In this document: in pieces, positions 43,588 through 55,761 of the stretch
Layout of the letters: each line of letters starts with the position of its first letter
Numbering within the stretch: position 1 is the first letter of the stretch
Assembly (NCBI GenBank): GCA_027924645.1
Contig: BSBN01001017.1
Span: forward strand, 11,744,501-11,808,500
Origin: Cunninghamia lanceolata
Taxonomy: Eukaryota > Streptophyta > Pinopsida > Cupressales > Cupressaceae
Direction of reading: 5' to 3'
DNA length: 64,000 nucleotides
Made by a program: the position numbers and the translations under genes
The notes under the pieces: generated by a model
Database searches by the model: none
Told to the model about the DNA's origin: nothing
Seen by the model: only the letters and a program-made list of their open reading frames with translations

Positions 43588-44617
43588 TGTGAAGCAGAAA
43601 ATGGATTAATCAATTAAGAATAATAAACCCAATACATTAATGAAATATGAAGGAAAAAGGAGATTTAAACAATAAATAAATGATACTCCCACTTTTACCT
43701 TGCGTCTTCCATTATTCACATATCTCTTCTTGACCTTGATGATGATGAAGCCCTCAAAAGAGGATGCTCCCTTGCTTGTTGAAGGTGACAAGAATGGAAT
43801 GGCTAAGATATTTTTGTGTGATTGAAGATGAGCTTCAACACACTAACAATGAAGGATATGAAATGCTTATGAGGACGGGGGTGCCACAGGCGCGCCTGTG
43901 TTCCTGCAGCATAAGTTCACTCAAACGATGGATTATGAAATGATAGAAGAATAGAAGGGTGTTTATAGAGTTGTGTGGAAGAAGATCAATGGTTGAGAAG
44001 AAAAGGGAAGATCAATGGAGGAAGATTGTTGAGGAACATGCAACAAATGGAAGAAAGACATGTGTCATTCGAAAAGCGGCTTTGTTGAGTTAACTCCTCT
44101 CTTGATGAGAATACGATTTGATTTGCTTAATTTAGAATTTATTTTTCTAATTTAAGAGAAAGTTTGCATTAAAGATGCTTTAAAACTACTTTTGCTTTTG
44201 TATGACAAGAGGAAAGTATTTTTAGAAGATAAGAATGATTTTTGAAGATAAGAATGCATAATTAAATAAAAAGATTTATTTAATTATTTTGTAGATAAAT
44301 AAGAGGAATAAAATATAAAAATATATTTTATTTTGTGGAGATTTTAGATTTTATTTAAATAAAATTGTATTTTATTTAAATTTGGAAGAATAAAAGATTT
44401 TAATTAAATAATTAAAATTATTTAATTTTTTAGAAGAATGAAGTTGATGTAGATGAATTTAATTAATTAAATAAAATGTAATTTATTTAATTAAATGAGA
44501 GGGGATGAATCAAATAAATAAATAAATATATTTATTTATTGATAGAAGAATATGAAGGTGAAATAAATATTTAAAATATTTATTTAAGTAGAGTCATGTC
44601 AATTTTAGGTGTATATA
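43588..44617 (-). repeat. 5' LTR of the Tat element
   Basis: 1,030 bp, aligned end to end with 20297-21323. Its outer end reads GTGTATATA where the other copy has GTGTATGCA, so the terminal CA has decayed. The probable target duplication GAAAT follows at 44618. The TATA region is TATAAAC on the minus strand near 43963-43969. Confidence 0.85.
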
Positions 44618-44622
44618 GAAAT

Positions 44623-47600
44623 ATCATAAAGTTGAATGTATGAAATCTAAAAATAATATACTATTTCATATTAATATATTGCTATGATAAAATGGTATAA
44701 TATGTATTTTTATTTACTTACCATTTCAATATGGTATCAAAATAATTATGGATTCTATCCCTATGGAGTTGAAAGGCAATGAGAAGGTGATTGATGGGTC
44801 AATTTTTTATGATTCACTAATGTATTATTAATGGTGTTGAAGATAGAAGGTTTGTTTAAAGAGTGATAATAGTTGAAGGTCAATAGAAGAGTTAATGCAC
44901 TGAGAGAATGTAATGTTGTTGACCACTTACATCTACTAAGGCTTGGGAAAGAATTTTGTAATTTAAATTCATATAAAGATTATGTGCTTATGCATGAGAG
45001 GCATGTGACGATCTACATTTTATGGGGATTTAATATGTATAAGGTGTTTTCTATACATGGAGGAGAGTCAATGTACAATCACTCACATCTTTACTACACA
45101 CCATAAATAGAAAAGGACCCTAAAAATTGTGGCAGTCATGTGTTGATTTATTGAAAAGCCTTTCAAAAGTCCTATATTATTCATTGAAGAGAGCATGTTG
45201 AAGAGATTATTGTTGGGTGTGTGGTATGTTTTTATCATTGAAAATGGCATTGCAGTCTCTATCTTAAAAATTCTCAAGCCATGTGAGTATAGAATAACAC
45301 AACCTCCAACACTAACATGCCTATTCATCATTTCAATTAATGGTGTAAGCTTGTAATGATTCATATATAATGTAGTCTCTAGGCTTATTGTTGATTGGAA
45401 AAGAGAAGAGTAGAAGGCATCTTAAAGGAAGAGGTCGAATTGAAGAAGTTGAGTGAGTATATCCTCCATTGTAGAAGATTGAATCACTTTGTCTATTACA
45501 CAAAACTTGACTATTTGCATCCATTTTAGCAGTCATTGGACAGTTCTCAAACAATGAGTTCATAGAAAGGCCATATTAGGGTTTGATATTCTTGTTTGAG
45601 GCATGTTTTAATATTTATATTTTTTGGGAAAAAAATGCATGAAGGATGAAAGATAATTGGGTAAAAAATTGGGATTTCATTATTAAAAAGGTAGCAAACT
45701 AAAAATTTACATCTTTCATTTTGTTTAGCAAGGTAATATTTTTGGAGAAATAAGGAAGACAATGAATGGATGAAAAGTTTAAAACTAAGGGTCTTAATTG
45801 GACATACAAAAAATTATGCATTTTTGTAATTGGAGATATGTTGTAATTTGTTTTTGAAGTTATATGTATATTGTGAAAGGCACATTATCAATTGAAACCA
45901 ACACCTAATGTCTTCTTATGGATTCTATTTTGTATTACGTACAATTCTCAAAGAAACCAGACCTTTAAATTTTGACTACCTAGTGATGCATGGTGTTCTG
46001 GATTATATTTTATTTGATGCTAAATGTTACACGTGACATGAAATATGAAAACTTAAAAAGGGTATGAAGTAGATGTCGAAGATAATGGAGAAGCAAAAAA
46101 GAAAAAAAAACTCATTAATCTTAAATACTAAGATCACCTTTCCATTAGAAGTAGGAGGCATTGGAGGTAGGAGGTATATTGTCATCTCAAGCTAGCTTTT
46201 CACCCAGAGATGATAGTTTGCATGATAGGCACTAGTTTCGATCTATGTCCCTTCATGGAGCAAGGGGGCTTGACAATTCTTGACAGTACCTATGGATAGT
46301 TTAATCTTTGAAATAGTGTGTGATTGGCTTATCTACATTGGTTTATATCCTTTTGTACACTAAAGGAGGGATTTGGTTCTCATCGCATTAGAGGAGGGAT
46401 ATTGACACTTTTGAAGGAAAGTGATCTCCTCAAGGAGAGTTGTTCTCTCATATGCAACATGTAATGCCCACCTATGCTGACTCTTGTCATCTAGTGTGAT
46501 CGATGATTATTTGTGCTTTGATCCTAATATTGGATCCATATGAGATTTATATGCATTGATATTTTAGCTTCACTATTTTCATTTAAATGACATGGTGGGT
46601 GGGTAGGCCTAGTTTTCGTCGGTATTATTATTATTATTATTATTATATGTGTGTAATTACACTTTGATCGTATTTCTTCATGAATTATTTAATTCAAATG
46701 TACATATCAGATGATTAATATTTAATTATGTAATTTATGTTAGTCGCTTCGGCTATTGCCATATATATTGGATAGATATGTGATGTTTGCATTGAGTGTG
46801 TAGGAAATTACAAGTTATTGACCAATGGAAGAAATGTAGAGAATGTTGACATGGGACAATTAGCAATCTCACCTTCATCCTTGTGTTGTTGAAATTTGTG
46901 AAAACCCATTCGAATCAATTTCAATTCTAGATCCCCCTTGTGATAGACTAGTAAATATCTTCCTTGGCATGCTTATTTGATCGCTTGTGCAATTTTGCAT
47001 TTGCTTCGTATGTGTGAAATGTCTTATGGTATTTTGGAAATCATTATTGTGCTATGTATTTCCTAGCATAGAGGAAATGCATTTTAATTGATCATTTTAA
47101 TTTTGGAAAGGAATTGTATTTATCTAAAAGTGTTTTAAAAACAATGTGTTTGGTTTGAAATAAATTTTGTTGCGAAGACAGAATTATTTTTCGTAAGTTA
47201 GGAATATTGCATGTTTGTGAAAGGAATTATTTGAATTTCCACATTGTTGAAATATTTTATTGTGGAAAACATTTTAAATTGGATATTTGGTGTTTGTAAA
47301 TAGATTAATTTCTATTTTGTTAGAATATATTAATTAAGTGATTTTAATTATGGAAAAGAATAAAATAGTTTAGATATTTTTGAAAATGGGAGATATATAT
47401 AAAAAAGTGATTTATTTTATTCCAGATGTAATTTTCAAAATGGAGAGCAAAAATAGGAATTTCAAAACCCTCTTCTTGGAAAAATAGGATTTCTCATACC
47501 AGGAGATCACTTTGTCAGATCAGATCACGCAAAGAATGAAAAAGATTCCCCTCCTCCATAGCTTCAGTTTGAGTCAGATATTTCTCTTGTTGTATATGCA

Positions 47601-47640
47601 TGCATTTTTATTTGTTAATTTTTATATTATAGGAAGATCT
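44623..47640. other. No recognisable gene
   Basis: AT-rich DNA with short, unsupported ORFs. A pure ATT/TAT microsatellite lies at 46623-46645. TGTAATGCCC at about 46459 and a TATATATAAA string near 47392 could be pieces of an old LTR, but there is no matching partner, polypurine tract or target duplication. Confidence 0.5.
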
Positions 47641-47649
47641 TTTTTTTTG

Positions 47650-48075
47650 GAAAATTGAATTTTGTACGCAAACCCTGTTAAATTTTTTAGAAATGCTAAT
47701 TTTATTTGAAAAGAGTGTTGTTGGGTAGATTAGGCATAAGAGGGTATGCTTATTTTTTCATATTTTGTAATTCTTGGGAAATGTGAAAAATACTTGAATT
47801 TCCCTATTTTATCCCATTAGATGTCACTGAAAAATTTATGTTTTTTGAAAAGTGTGATGTTGGGAAAATTTAGAACAAAATGGTGTGTTTACATTTTTGA
47901 ATTTCATATTTTATAGAAAATGTGCAAATTATATCAGTTTCCTTGTTTTACCTTGTTTATATTTATTGAAATTTTTATGTGATTGGAAAAGTGCATTGTT
48001 GGGATAATTTAGACCAAGAGGGTATTCTTTGAATTTGAATTCCTCATTTTTGATAAATGTGAATTTTTTTATTTT
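47650..48075. repeat. Three-copy 139-bp diverged tandem repeat
   Basis: GAAAAGAGTGTTGTTGGG at 47708, GAAAAGTGTGATGTTGGG at 47847 and GAAAAGTGCATTGTTGGG at 47986 mark three units exactly 139 bases apart. Each is followed by a TTTAGA-CAAGAGGGTAT-like string and a T-rich stretch. Units are well diverged. Confidence 0.75.
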
Positions 48076-49454
48076 GATTTTGTAATTGCATTGGGAAGCA
48101 AGTTTTTTGGGAAAATCGCTCTTTGCCTATTTTCAGGTGCCTTGAGAAGGTTGACCCTAGTTTTTGTAGGATAGGAGTATCCATAGGAGGCTTCTGGTAG
48201 AACATCCTAGGTAAGAGTGTGTGTCTTGAAACTGACCCCATGTCATGAGGTGATTGGGTACATCTTGCAATTGATTACTTTTACCTAGGGATGGGATGTA
48301 TTTTGTTCAGTAAGTACATCTTGAAATTGACCCTTGACATGAGGTAGGTTGAGGTGCATCTTGTAATTGACCCTTGTAATACACATGTTGGTTTGTTTAT
48401 CATGCATCAACGCTTCTCCATCTCTTCACATCCCACCATCCAATCTTCAAATAGGTGCTTGAAAAATAAACTTCTATGTTCTATGGATTTCCTATGGTAT
48501 TTTCTCTATGCATGGCCCTATCATGGATTATCACATGTCCTATTAGTGAGGCCTCCATTTTGATGTGGAATTCTTTTTGTATGTGTAGTATTCTCCTATT
48601 CATCCACATGGACTCCCTTTGACAACACAACCCTAAGGTGGCATGTGAACCAACACATTGGTGCCACGTGTCCATCTCATATAACATGCATCCCAATCCT
48701 CTACTTAGGTTAACTTTCCATTGTGTTCTCTCCATGCTTCTTTTGCCTACGTGACTTCACCTACATTGTCAAACTTAAGTTCTATTCTCTAGCACCATCA
48801 TATCCATTGATTTCACATAAAATTCAAATATGATAAGGGATTTTCTACCTTTACATTTCAAACTACCAAAATGCCATAATCTTGATGTTGGTATTTCAAC
48901 CTCAGTGATGGAACAATGCATTCAAAGAAGGTCGTAGTTATTCCCTGTAACCAATGACCTTTTCTTGGTACCTAATATATGCTCTCTCATTCCTAGTAGT
49001 TAATTATCCAAATTCTTATACCTTATGTCAACTTGCATTGTCATTCCCTAATAGCCATTTTTAGGGTTTCTTTCTTTGTTTCCTACATAATATTCTTGGC
49101 TGGCTACCTATGCATAGAAAACTCTTTAGATTTGTGGAGACATTGAGAGGATATTCTACTACTTGTGGCCATGGTTATATTTGCAAGATGGATGTATATG
49201 CACATACATGTGTATTGTCACTTTGGGGTCATGTGTTATTCTATACAAGAACTAGTTTTAATTGAAGAATTATAATGACTATGTGTGTATTTAGTGGGGT
49301 CTTCTATCATGCATTAGTGCACTCAAATTCTAGATTTAGAATGTTTACTCTTTTCTTTTTCTACTACAAGTCCTTCCTTACCATTTCTATCTTATTTTTG
49401 AAAGGAAGCAAGGTATGCAGAAATGCTTCCTACATTGATCTACTGAGGAAAGAT
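48076..49454. other. No recognisable gene; short CTTGAAATTGACCC repeats
   Basis: Between about 48225 and 48385 CTTGAAACTGACCC, CTTGCAATTGATTA, CTTGAAATTGACCC and CTTGTAATTGACCC recur with GTCATGAGGT-like spacers. Beyond that I see nothing on either strand. Confidence 0.5.
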
Positions 49455-50229
49455 TTATGCAAATTTTAACTTTCACAGTTACATATTAAGATGCACATTA
49501 ACAAAAAGGTAATAACAACATCCAAATGCAAATACAAAACTCACAACACAATATATACATGAGGAAAACCCATTTAGATGAAAAACCCCACATTTGAAAA
49601 CCTGCACAATGTATTATCAAATTAAAGATGATTACAACACACCTGCAAATGCAAGCTTTTTAGGAATACACAATGCCAATTCTCATTTGCATCCCATGAC
49701 CTTTCACATTCTCCAACTGCTTATCTATCAAGCCTTTTTGGTAGTTATCTAATGTCATTTTTCCATGTCAGCCAATAACAAACAAACTACTAACACCTTT
49801 ATTAAATACAAGGCATTGTTTGCATCAGGGGAACTACCCCTAGACCCCTACTAAGGGTTCCACCCCAGGCCTTGTAGGAGGGGCTCTTCCCAGCTACACT
49901 CCCCCATTAATTATTTTAGGGGGAAACCATGGTTGACAAAATCACCAAAATTTACCTTGCTACATGTACCTGTTGCCCTGCAACATGATCAATCACAACA
50001 TACAAACAATTTATAACACATGTCGTTTCAGCTCTTACATGTCATGGAATATGTCATAACTCATGAAACATGACCACAAGGTACTGACACATGAAAAACT
50101 ATGCCAAGTCAACATGGGATGCCTACCTACTCATATCAAGACAAAATTTCCATAGAAAATTATAATAGTAGGCAAAAATAAATAAATACAACATTGGGAA
50201 CTTGGAAAGCTTGAGACACCTTAATTCCA
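49455..50229 (-). repeat. 3' LTR of the copia element (outer end uncertain)
   Basis: On the minus strand it starts TGGAATTAAGG after the purine-rich CAAGTGGGAGAA (50230 upward). It includes the copia leader motif GTGGGGTTTTTCATC and GGGTTTTCC at about 49565-49592. The far end is set only by the usual distance from that motif. Confidence 0.6.
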
Positions 50230-50279
50230 AAAATTCTCCCACTTGTAGAACACCTTTCAAGAGCCAATAGAATGACAAT

Positions 50280-50740
50280 ATTTAACTACTAGGGACTGAG
50301 AGGACCATAGACTCTTAACACCATCTAAACTTCTTTGTGCTCAAAGGTTTTGTTAAGGAATTTGCAAAATTCGTCAAAGTGTCAACTTTCTCCAAGTTCA
50401 CCTTCACATCATCTACCATGTAACAAACAAAATGTTACTGGACATCAATATTCTTAATATTTGCATGGAAAGTAGGATTCTTTGCCAAACATATAGCAAT
50501 CTAACTATCACAGCAAATGGCAATCTTCCTTGCATCAAACCCAACATTAGAACATAATCTCTTAAGCCAAATGGCATCTTTACAAGCATGAGTTGCTACC
50601 ATGTACTCTTCTTCAATAGTGGAAAAAGTGACCATAGGTTGCCACTTACTCATCCAACTAACAACACCATTGAACATAGTGAAAACATAAGCACTAGTGG
50701 ATCTCTTGCAGTCAATGTCACCTACCCGATCTGAATCCAC
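50280..50740 (-). pseudogene. Copia RNase H
   Basis: MDSDRVGDIDCKRSTSAYVF opens the domain (usual DSDWAGD), followed by VSWMSKWQPMVTFSTIEEEY and ACKDAIWLKRLC. The frame continues past 50501 with further RNase H sequence broken by TAG codons, then reaches the purine tract. Confidence 0.8.
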
Positions 50741-51800
50741 AAATCCTCAAATAAAAAGTGAATGTTGAGGTCCTATAGGATAACCATGAAAACATAGGGA
50801 ATACTCAAAAGTACCCTACAAATATCTGAACACTCCCTTCACCGTATCCCAATGTACTCGTCTAGGATTAGCTATAAAGCGACTAAGGACTCCCATATCT
50901 TGGTCAATGTTTGGTCTTATACAGACCATAGCATACATCAAGCTGCCAACCACACTAGCATAAGGAACTCTACTCACATCCTACATCTTAGAAGGAGACT
51001 TCAGACAATATGTAACAGATAACTTTGTCCCCATCATAATAGGAATAGTCAATGGTCTATAAGCTACCATGTTGAATCTTTCCAGCACGGTGTTCACATA
51101 CTTACTCTAGCCAAACCATAGTTTTCTATTAGATCTGTCTCTTTTGATTTCCATTCCCAAGATGTATCTAGCTAACAAACTATGACTTTAAATTAGAAAT
51201 CAAATTCTTACCATTCCTAATGAACAACATATCATCAGCATATAATGCAATAATGAGAATGCAATCATTATCCATCTTAAAGTAAACACAATGATCTGAT
51301 TTTAATCTCCAAAATCCCAAAATCAACACAAAGCTATCATATTTCTAGTACCACATCCTAGGAGATTGCTTTAAATCATACAAAGAATTTTTTAACTTTC
51401 AAACCAAATTTTCTTAACATTTTACCACATAGTGGTCTGGCTATGACATATAGGTTTCTTCTTCCAAGTCACCATGAAGGATAGTTGTCTTCACATCAAT
51501 CTGTTTAACTTCTAAATTGTATGCTACAACAAATAATAACAAGAATCTGATATAGATGTCAACTTTGTAGTGGGAGAGAAAATCCCACCATAATCTATTC
51601 CCTCAACCTAGGAATAACCCTTCATGACCAACCTTGCCTTAAACTTCTCAACAATACCATCTGAACCAAATTTCTTCTTGAACGCCCATTTTCATCCAAT
51701 AGGTTTACGTCAATCAGGCAAGGGCACTAGATTTAATGTATTGTTTTTCTCCAAGGAAGCCATCTATTCTTCCATGGCCTCTTTCTAGGAATATGCATCA
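50741..51800 (-). pseudogene. Copia reverse transcriptase
   Basis: No long open frame is left, but translation in shifting frames gives CILIIALYADDMLFIRN, with the catalytic LYVDD box now YADD at 51242-51231. It also gives PYASVVGSLMYAMVCIRPNI downstream. Several TAG codons and at least two frameshifts are present. Confidence 0.7.
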
Positions 51801-52323
51801 CTCATACCCATAGCCTCGCTTACGGTTGTAGGCTCATTAGTGTTAGAAATAAAATAAAAAATACAATGGAATCATGCAAAGAATAACCAAACCTATCAGG
51901 TTGATGCCTTATCCATGTGGACCTCTTCAAAGGTTGAGGTTGAGGTTCTTCATCTTCTTCTGAACTTTCAGAGCTACTAGAGATCTCCTCATTATTAGGT
52001 CCAACAGAATTCTTTGGTTCAACTTTCTTAGTGCTGGAAGGAAGTTGAACCACATCCTCTTTCTCTTCTTCTTTATCTAGTTGTACAACAGAAGAAGAAG
52101 GATTGAGCCCTCTGAAGATCACACTTCTGCTATACAAAGCTCTCTCAGCCATTGGATCCCAAATCTTGTACCCTTTCACACCGATGCCATAATTAATGAA
52201 GATACACTTCACAGTCTTGTTCTCCAACTTAGACCTCTTCTTCTTAGGCACATGTGCATATGCCTCACAACCAAATACTTGAATGTGTCTCAATGAAGGA
52301 TTTTTTCCAGACCACACCTCCAT
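51801..52323 (-). pseudogene. Copia integrase C-terminal region and RT linker
   Basis: EVWSGKNPSLRHIQVFGCEA, YAHVPKKKRSKLENK, CIFINYGIGVKGYKIWDP and LYSRSVIF form the standard copia integrase C-terminal block. A Ser/Glu-rich linker leads toward RT. Open for 167 codons. Confidence 0.85.
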
Positions 52324-52970
52324 AGGTGTCTTATCAACAAGCGCCGATGTAGGAGACCTGTTAACCAGGTAACAAGTGGTAGCAATAGCTTCAACCCATA
52401 ACTTTGTTCAATGCCACCTCCACTTAGCATACTCCTTGTTATCTCCATCAATGTTCTATTCATCCTCTTTGTAAATCAATTTTGCTAAGGGGTACACGTA
52501 GAGTTGTCTTGTGCAGGCTCTCAATCCCATGTTCTTTACAAAACTTGTTGAAATCTACTGAACAAAACTCACCATTGTTATTAGTCCTCAAACACTTAAT
52601 CTTTCAATCCTTCTAATTCTCTACAAGAGCTTTGAGAATCTTTGAATCTAATAAGGACTTTAGATTTTCTTCTAAGGAAATACACCTATATCCTTCTACT
52701 GTAATCATCAATGAATGAAACAAAATAAATATATTTTGAAATCAAAGGAACATTAACTAGACCAAACACATCATAATGAATTAGGTCCAACACCTCAGAA
52801 GATTTGTAAGAACTAGAATAAAACTGAATATGGTTTTGTTTACCATAGATACAATGTTCACAAAAATCAAACTCAATATTACAATCATTCATACCCTTAA
52901 TGAGGTTTATATTTTTTAGGGTCCTCAAACCCTTTTCACCAATGTGACCAAACATTTGGTTCCATAACAT
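52324..52970 (-). pseudogene. Copia pre-integrase and integrase core
   Basis: LWNQMFGHIGEKGLRTLKN and FDFCEHCIYGKQNHIQF form the HHCC zinc region. LIHYDVFGLVNVP holds the first catalytic Asp and YFVSFIDDYSRR continues the core. From 52685 to 52324 the core is present only in broken frames. Confidence 0.8.
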
Positions 52971-53327
52971 TGTCTTCTTAGCTAGAGTTTCATCTCCATA
53001 GAATGAGTACCCTTAGGTACCCAAAAATCACAACCATCAAAAGTAGATCCAACAATCCTCTTCACTATTAGTTCCAATGGTGAGGATGAAGACTTTGAAG
53101 TTCTCTTGTTTGAAATAGTGGCACTATTGCACTATATCATGCATGCATTGATCAACCTAAAACAAAGTGCCAATCCTAACACCCTTAGCTAGCACCATAG
53201 CTCCTGTAGTCATCTTGCATCCTCCATTCAAGAAAATAACTTGCACACCCACATCATTTAACTTACTTATAGATAATAGGTTCCATGTCAAACTAGGGAT
53301 ATGCAAAACACCATTGATCCCCTTCAC

Positions 53328-53528
53328 TCATCTATTAGGGAATCGAATCAAGACTCTTCCACAACCAACAATCTTTAGGTGAGAGTCATCACCCAAGTAC
53401 ACCCTCCCACCATCATATTCTTTAATCTTTGAAAACCAACCCCAATGAAAGGTCATGTGAAAATATGCACTAGAGTCAATAATCCATACATCCTCAAATG
53501 CATGTGTTGCCAAGACAGTGACAAACAC
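53328..53528 (-). pseudogene. Copia aspartic protease
   Basis: DVWIIDSSAYFHMTFH corresponds to the family's DSGAS...HMTPHR active-site block: the catalytic Asp is kept but Gly has become Ser. EYDGGRVYLGDDSHLKIVG and GRVLIRFPN follow as usual. Confidence 0.82.
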
Positions 53529-53559
53529 TTCTCCATCATCCTGAGAGGACTAGTCAAAA

Positions 53560-53671
53560 TGTGAATCACAGTTCTTCTTCTTTCTCTTCTTCTCCTCCTT
53601 GCACTCCTTGTAGAAGTGACCGGGTTTTCCACAATTCTAACACAAAGCCTTGGACTTTCTAGAAGACTTGG
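53560..53671 (-). pseudogene. Copia gag zinc knuckle (3' of the solo LTR)
   Basis: The minus strand reads C, stop, NCGKPGHFYKEC, then Lys/Glu/Arg-rich sequence: a CCHC knuckle with one TAG in place of the second spacer residue. It is separated from the rest of gag by the LTR insertion. Confidence 0.8.
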
Positions 53672-54963
53672 TGTTAGATCTAGGGCACACAACTGAGAGG
53701 GGGGGTGAATCAGTTGTACAAAAACTTGTTTCTACTTCAAACACTTGATTCTTCTTTGTTGGATAATAGCATATCAATTAACCATCCATGAAAGCATAAT
53801 ACATAAATACAAGAGCAGATAAACATCAACACATTGGACACCAAGATTTTGACATGGAAAACCCGGTTAAGGGAAAAACCACGGGGTGATTAACCTAAGG
53901 ATTATTCTTTATTAGAAGAATAAGAAAAATGAATGGCACATGCCAATTAGGGCTCACTGCCCGAGCACACTGTTCACAAAGAGGCACACTGCCTACAGGA
54001 GACACACTGTCTACAAAGTGATAAGAATCACAAAATTAAACTGGAGATTGACATCTTTACCATGTCTAGATCAGTTCCATTTAAGCCCGAGATACTTCTG
54101 CTCTGCCCTTCGCTCTTTCGCTATACCACTCTCATCCGCTCAACTCTACACTTTGAAATGAACTCACAAACCTTTATTTATACAAGACATCAACTTAGGA
54201 ACAATCATCTAAGTTGGCAATCAACCATAAGGACATTCGCAAGATGATTAATACATCCGGTCAGCCACCACAAGAACATTCGCAAGATGAACAACTCATA
54301 CGGTCGGCTAGTCTAAACAAGAACTTCATCTGGAAGAATATCTTCAATTCCGGGCTCTACCACCAATGCGGACTGACAACATAACCTCAACATGATCCAA
54401 GAACCTTCACAAGCTTGCCTGATTAACCAGGTACATCTGCACTTCCTCTACTCACTGGAATCTCTTCTCCTCTTCATCTGAAACTTCAAGAACACAGTCT
54501 GTTGCCACTGTCATACTGAAGAAGGTGCTTCCAGACCTCCAAACTACATGCCAATCGAGATGACACATAACAAAGACATCCCAAACACTCTTTCCAATCC
54601 GTAGAGTCTGATAGTGCACCTCCGGATCTCATTGGACATTTTTGTGACACTCTGTTCCTCCGGAGCATCTCCCGGAACCGGTTCTACTTGACCGATCACA
54701 ACTTTTTCATATCTTCATGCGGACCTCTAAAATCTTAACTGGATCATCTCAAGACTCATATCTACAAACCCTTTAATCCGCATCCTCTGATTCTCAACCT
54801 ATTGAGTACATTTGCCTTCTTCTTATCACTGTTCTTCACTGTTCCTGATTGAGACTACTTTTCTCAATATCCTCAACACACAGCTCATCCAAACCTTCTT
54901 ACCTAATGCAATATGAGTATGTTGACATTAATGACAACACTAGTTAACCTCATACTTGCAACA
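53672..54963 (-). repeat. Solo Ty1/copia LTR inserted in the copia gag
   Basis: 1,292 bp with ends TGTTAGATC and CTTGCAACA on plus, flanked by perfect duplications CTTGG (53667-53671 and 54964-54968). On the minus strand it has a TATA box TATAAATAAA at 54182-54173 and the copia leader motif at about 53882-53845 (GTGGTTTTTCCC, GGGTTTTCCATGTC). The U5 end GATTCACCCCCCCTCTCAG sits at about 53717-53695. No coding region lies inside, so it is a product of LTR-LTR recombination. Confidence 0.9.
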
Positions 54964-55626
54964 CTTGGATCTCCCATGGGATTTGGATCTTCCTTTTTCT
55001 TCTTTCTTCTTATCCTTTTTCTTCCCCTTCTCTTTAGATCTGCCACGAACCATAAGAGCCTCCTTAGCTGAATCAAAATATTTTCTCCACGTATCTTTAG
55101 ACAACAGTAAAGAAACAACTTCATCCATCTTGAAGGTGGTATTGGTACTCCCAATGGCCATAAGAAGGTGGTCCCACAAATTTGGTAAGGAACATAGTGA
55201 TGTCATGCATCTATCCTCCTCCTCCATCTTCACACCAATAGAGGACAACTAGGAAACAAGCATATTGAAAGTATTGAGGTGATTAGTGACAGATCCTCCA
55301 TCTTCCATCCTTAGAGAATACAATTTATTTCATAGGAATAACTTTTTCACTAGGAATTTAGCTTGATAAGCATCTCCAAGTTTCATCCAAAGATCTTTTG
55401 CAGTCTTCTCTTTATGAATATTCAGGAGCATTGAATTAGCCAAACAAAGTATTATCAGACCCTTAGCCTTTCGATCCATTAGATCCCAATCTTGTTGTTT
55501 CATGCTTGGTGGTATGGTTCCAGATATTGTGAGCCATAGAACTCTATCCACTAATAAGTGCTCCATCTTAAGTTTCCACAACTCAAAGTTTCCTCCATTA
55601 AACTTCACTATAAAAAAACCTCCCAA
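54964..55626 (-). pseudogene. Copia gag (5' of the solo LTR)
   Basis: From 55626: FIVKFNGGNFELWKLKMEHL, a typical copia gag start. KGLIILCLANSMLLNIHKEK, TAKDLWMKLGDAYQ, then after a frame change TTFKMDEVVSLLLSKD and a Lys/Arg-rich tail follow up to the LTR. The gag frame resumes with the zinc knuckle at 53671. Confidence 0.83.
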
Positions 55627-55744
55627 ATGTGCTCACCATCTCTTTCCTATGACAAAGATTTCAAAATCCTCTACACAATCTCCCACTCAAACAAATATCA
55701 GCTCTAAAAACCCTCTACCGAACAACTAGAACCAAAGGTGATCA

Positions 55745-55757
55745 GGCTCTGATACCA
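55745..55757 (-). other. Copia primer-binding site
   Basis: TGGTATCAGAGCC on the minus strand, complementary to initiator tRNA-Met. It should sit at the edge of a 5' LTR, but telomere-like repeats begin within five bases. Confidence 0.8.
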
Positions 55758-55761
55758 TAAT

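Larger units (their letters stand above)
20297..44617 (-). mobile_element. Giant Tat-lineage Ty3/gypsy retrotransposon, nested
   Basis: LTRs of about 1.03 kb lie at 20297-21323 and 43588-44617, differing by about 5% by eye. On the minus strand the order is primer-binding site, gag, protease, G-patch-like motif, RT, RNase H, second (archaeal-type) RNase H, integrase, about 5 kb of 3' region, polypurine tract and LTR. The second RNase H before integrase is the mark of the Tat group, which includes Ogre. The flanks are GAAAC (20292-20296) and GAAAT (44618-44622), a target duplication with one transition. Without the 8,031-bp nested insertion (element plus one duplication) it is about 16.3 kb. 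Every coding domain has stops, so it is dead. Confidence 0.88.
49455..55760 (-). mobile_element. Ty1/copia retrotransposon, decayed, 5' LTR missing
   Basis: Minus-strand order: primer-binding site (55757-55745), gag, zinc knuckle, protease, integrase, RT, RNase H, 3' LTR. Integrase before RT identifies copia. Frames are broken by many stops and shifts. A 1.29-kb solo LTR interrupts gag. Where the 5' LTR should adjoin the primer-binding site there is telomere-like DNA instead. Confidence 0.85.

Noticed and set aside
46459..48075. Possible solo LTR starting TGTAATGCCC with a TATA string at 47392
   Set aside because: No polypurine tract, no terminal CA partner and no target duplication could be found.
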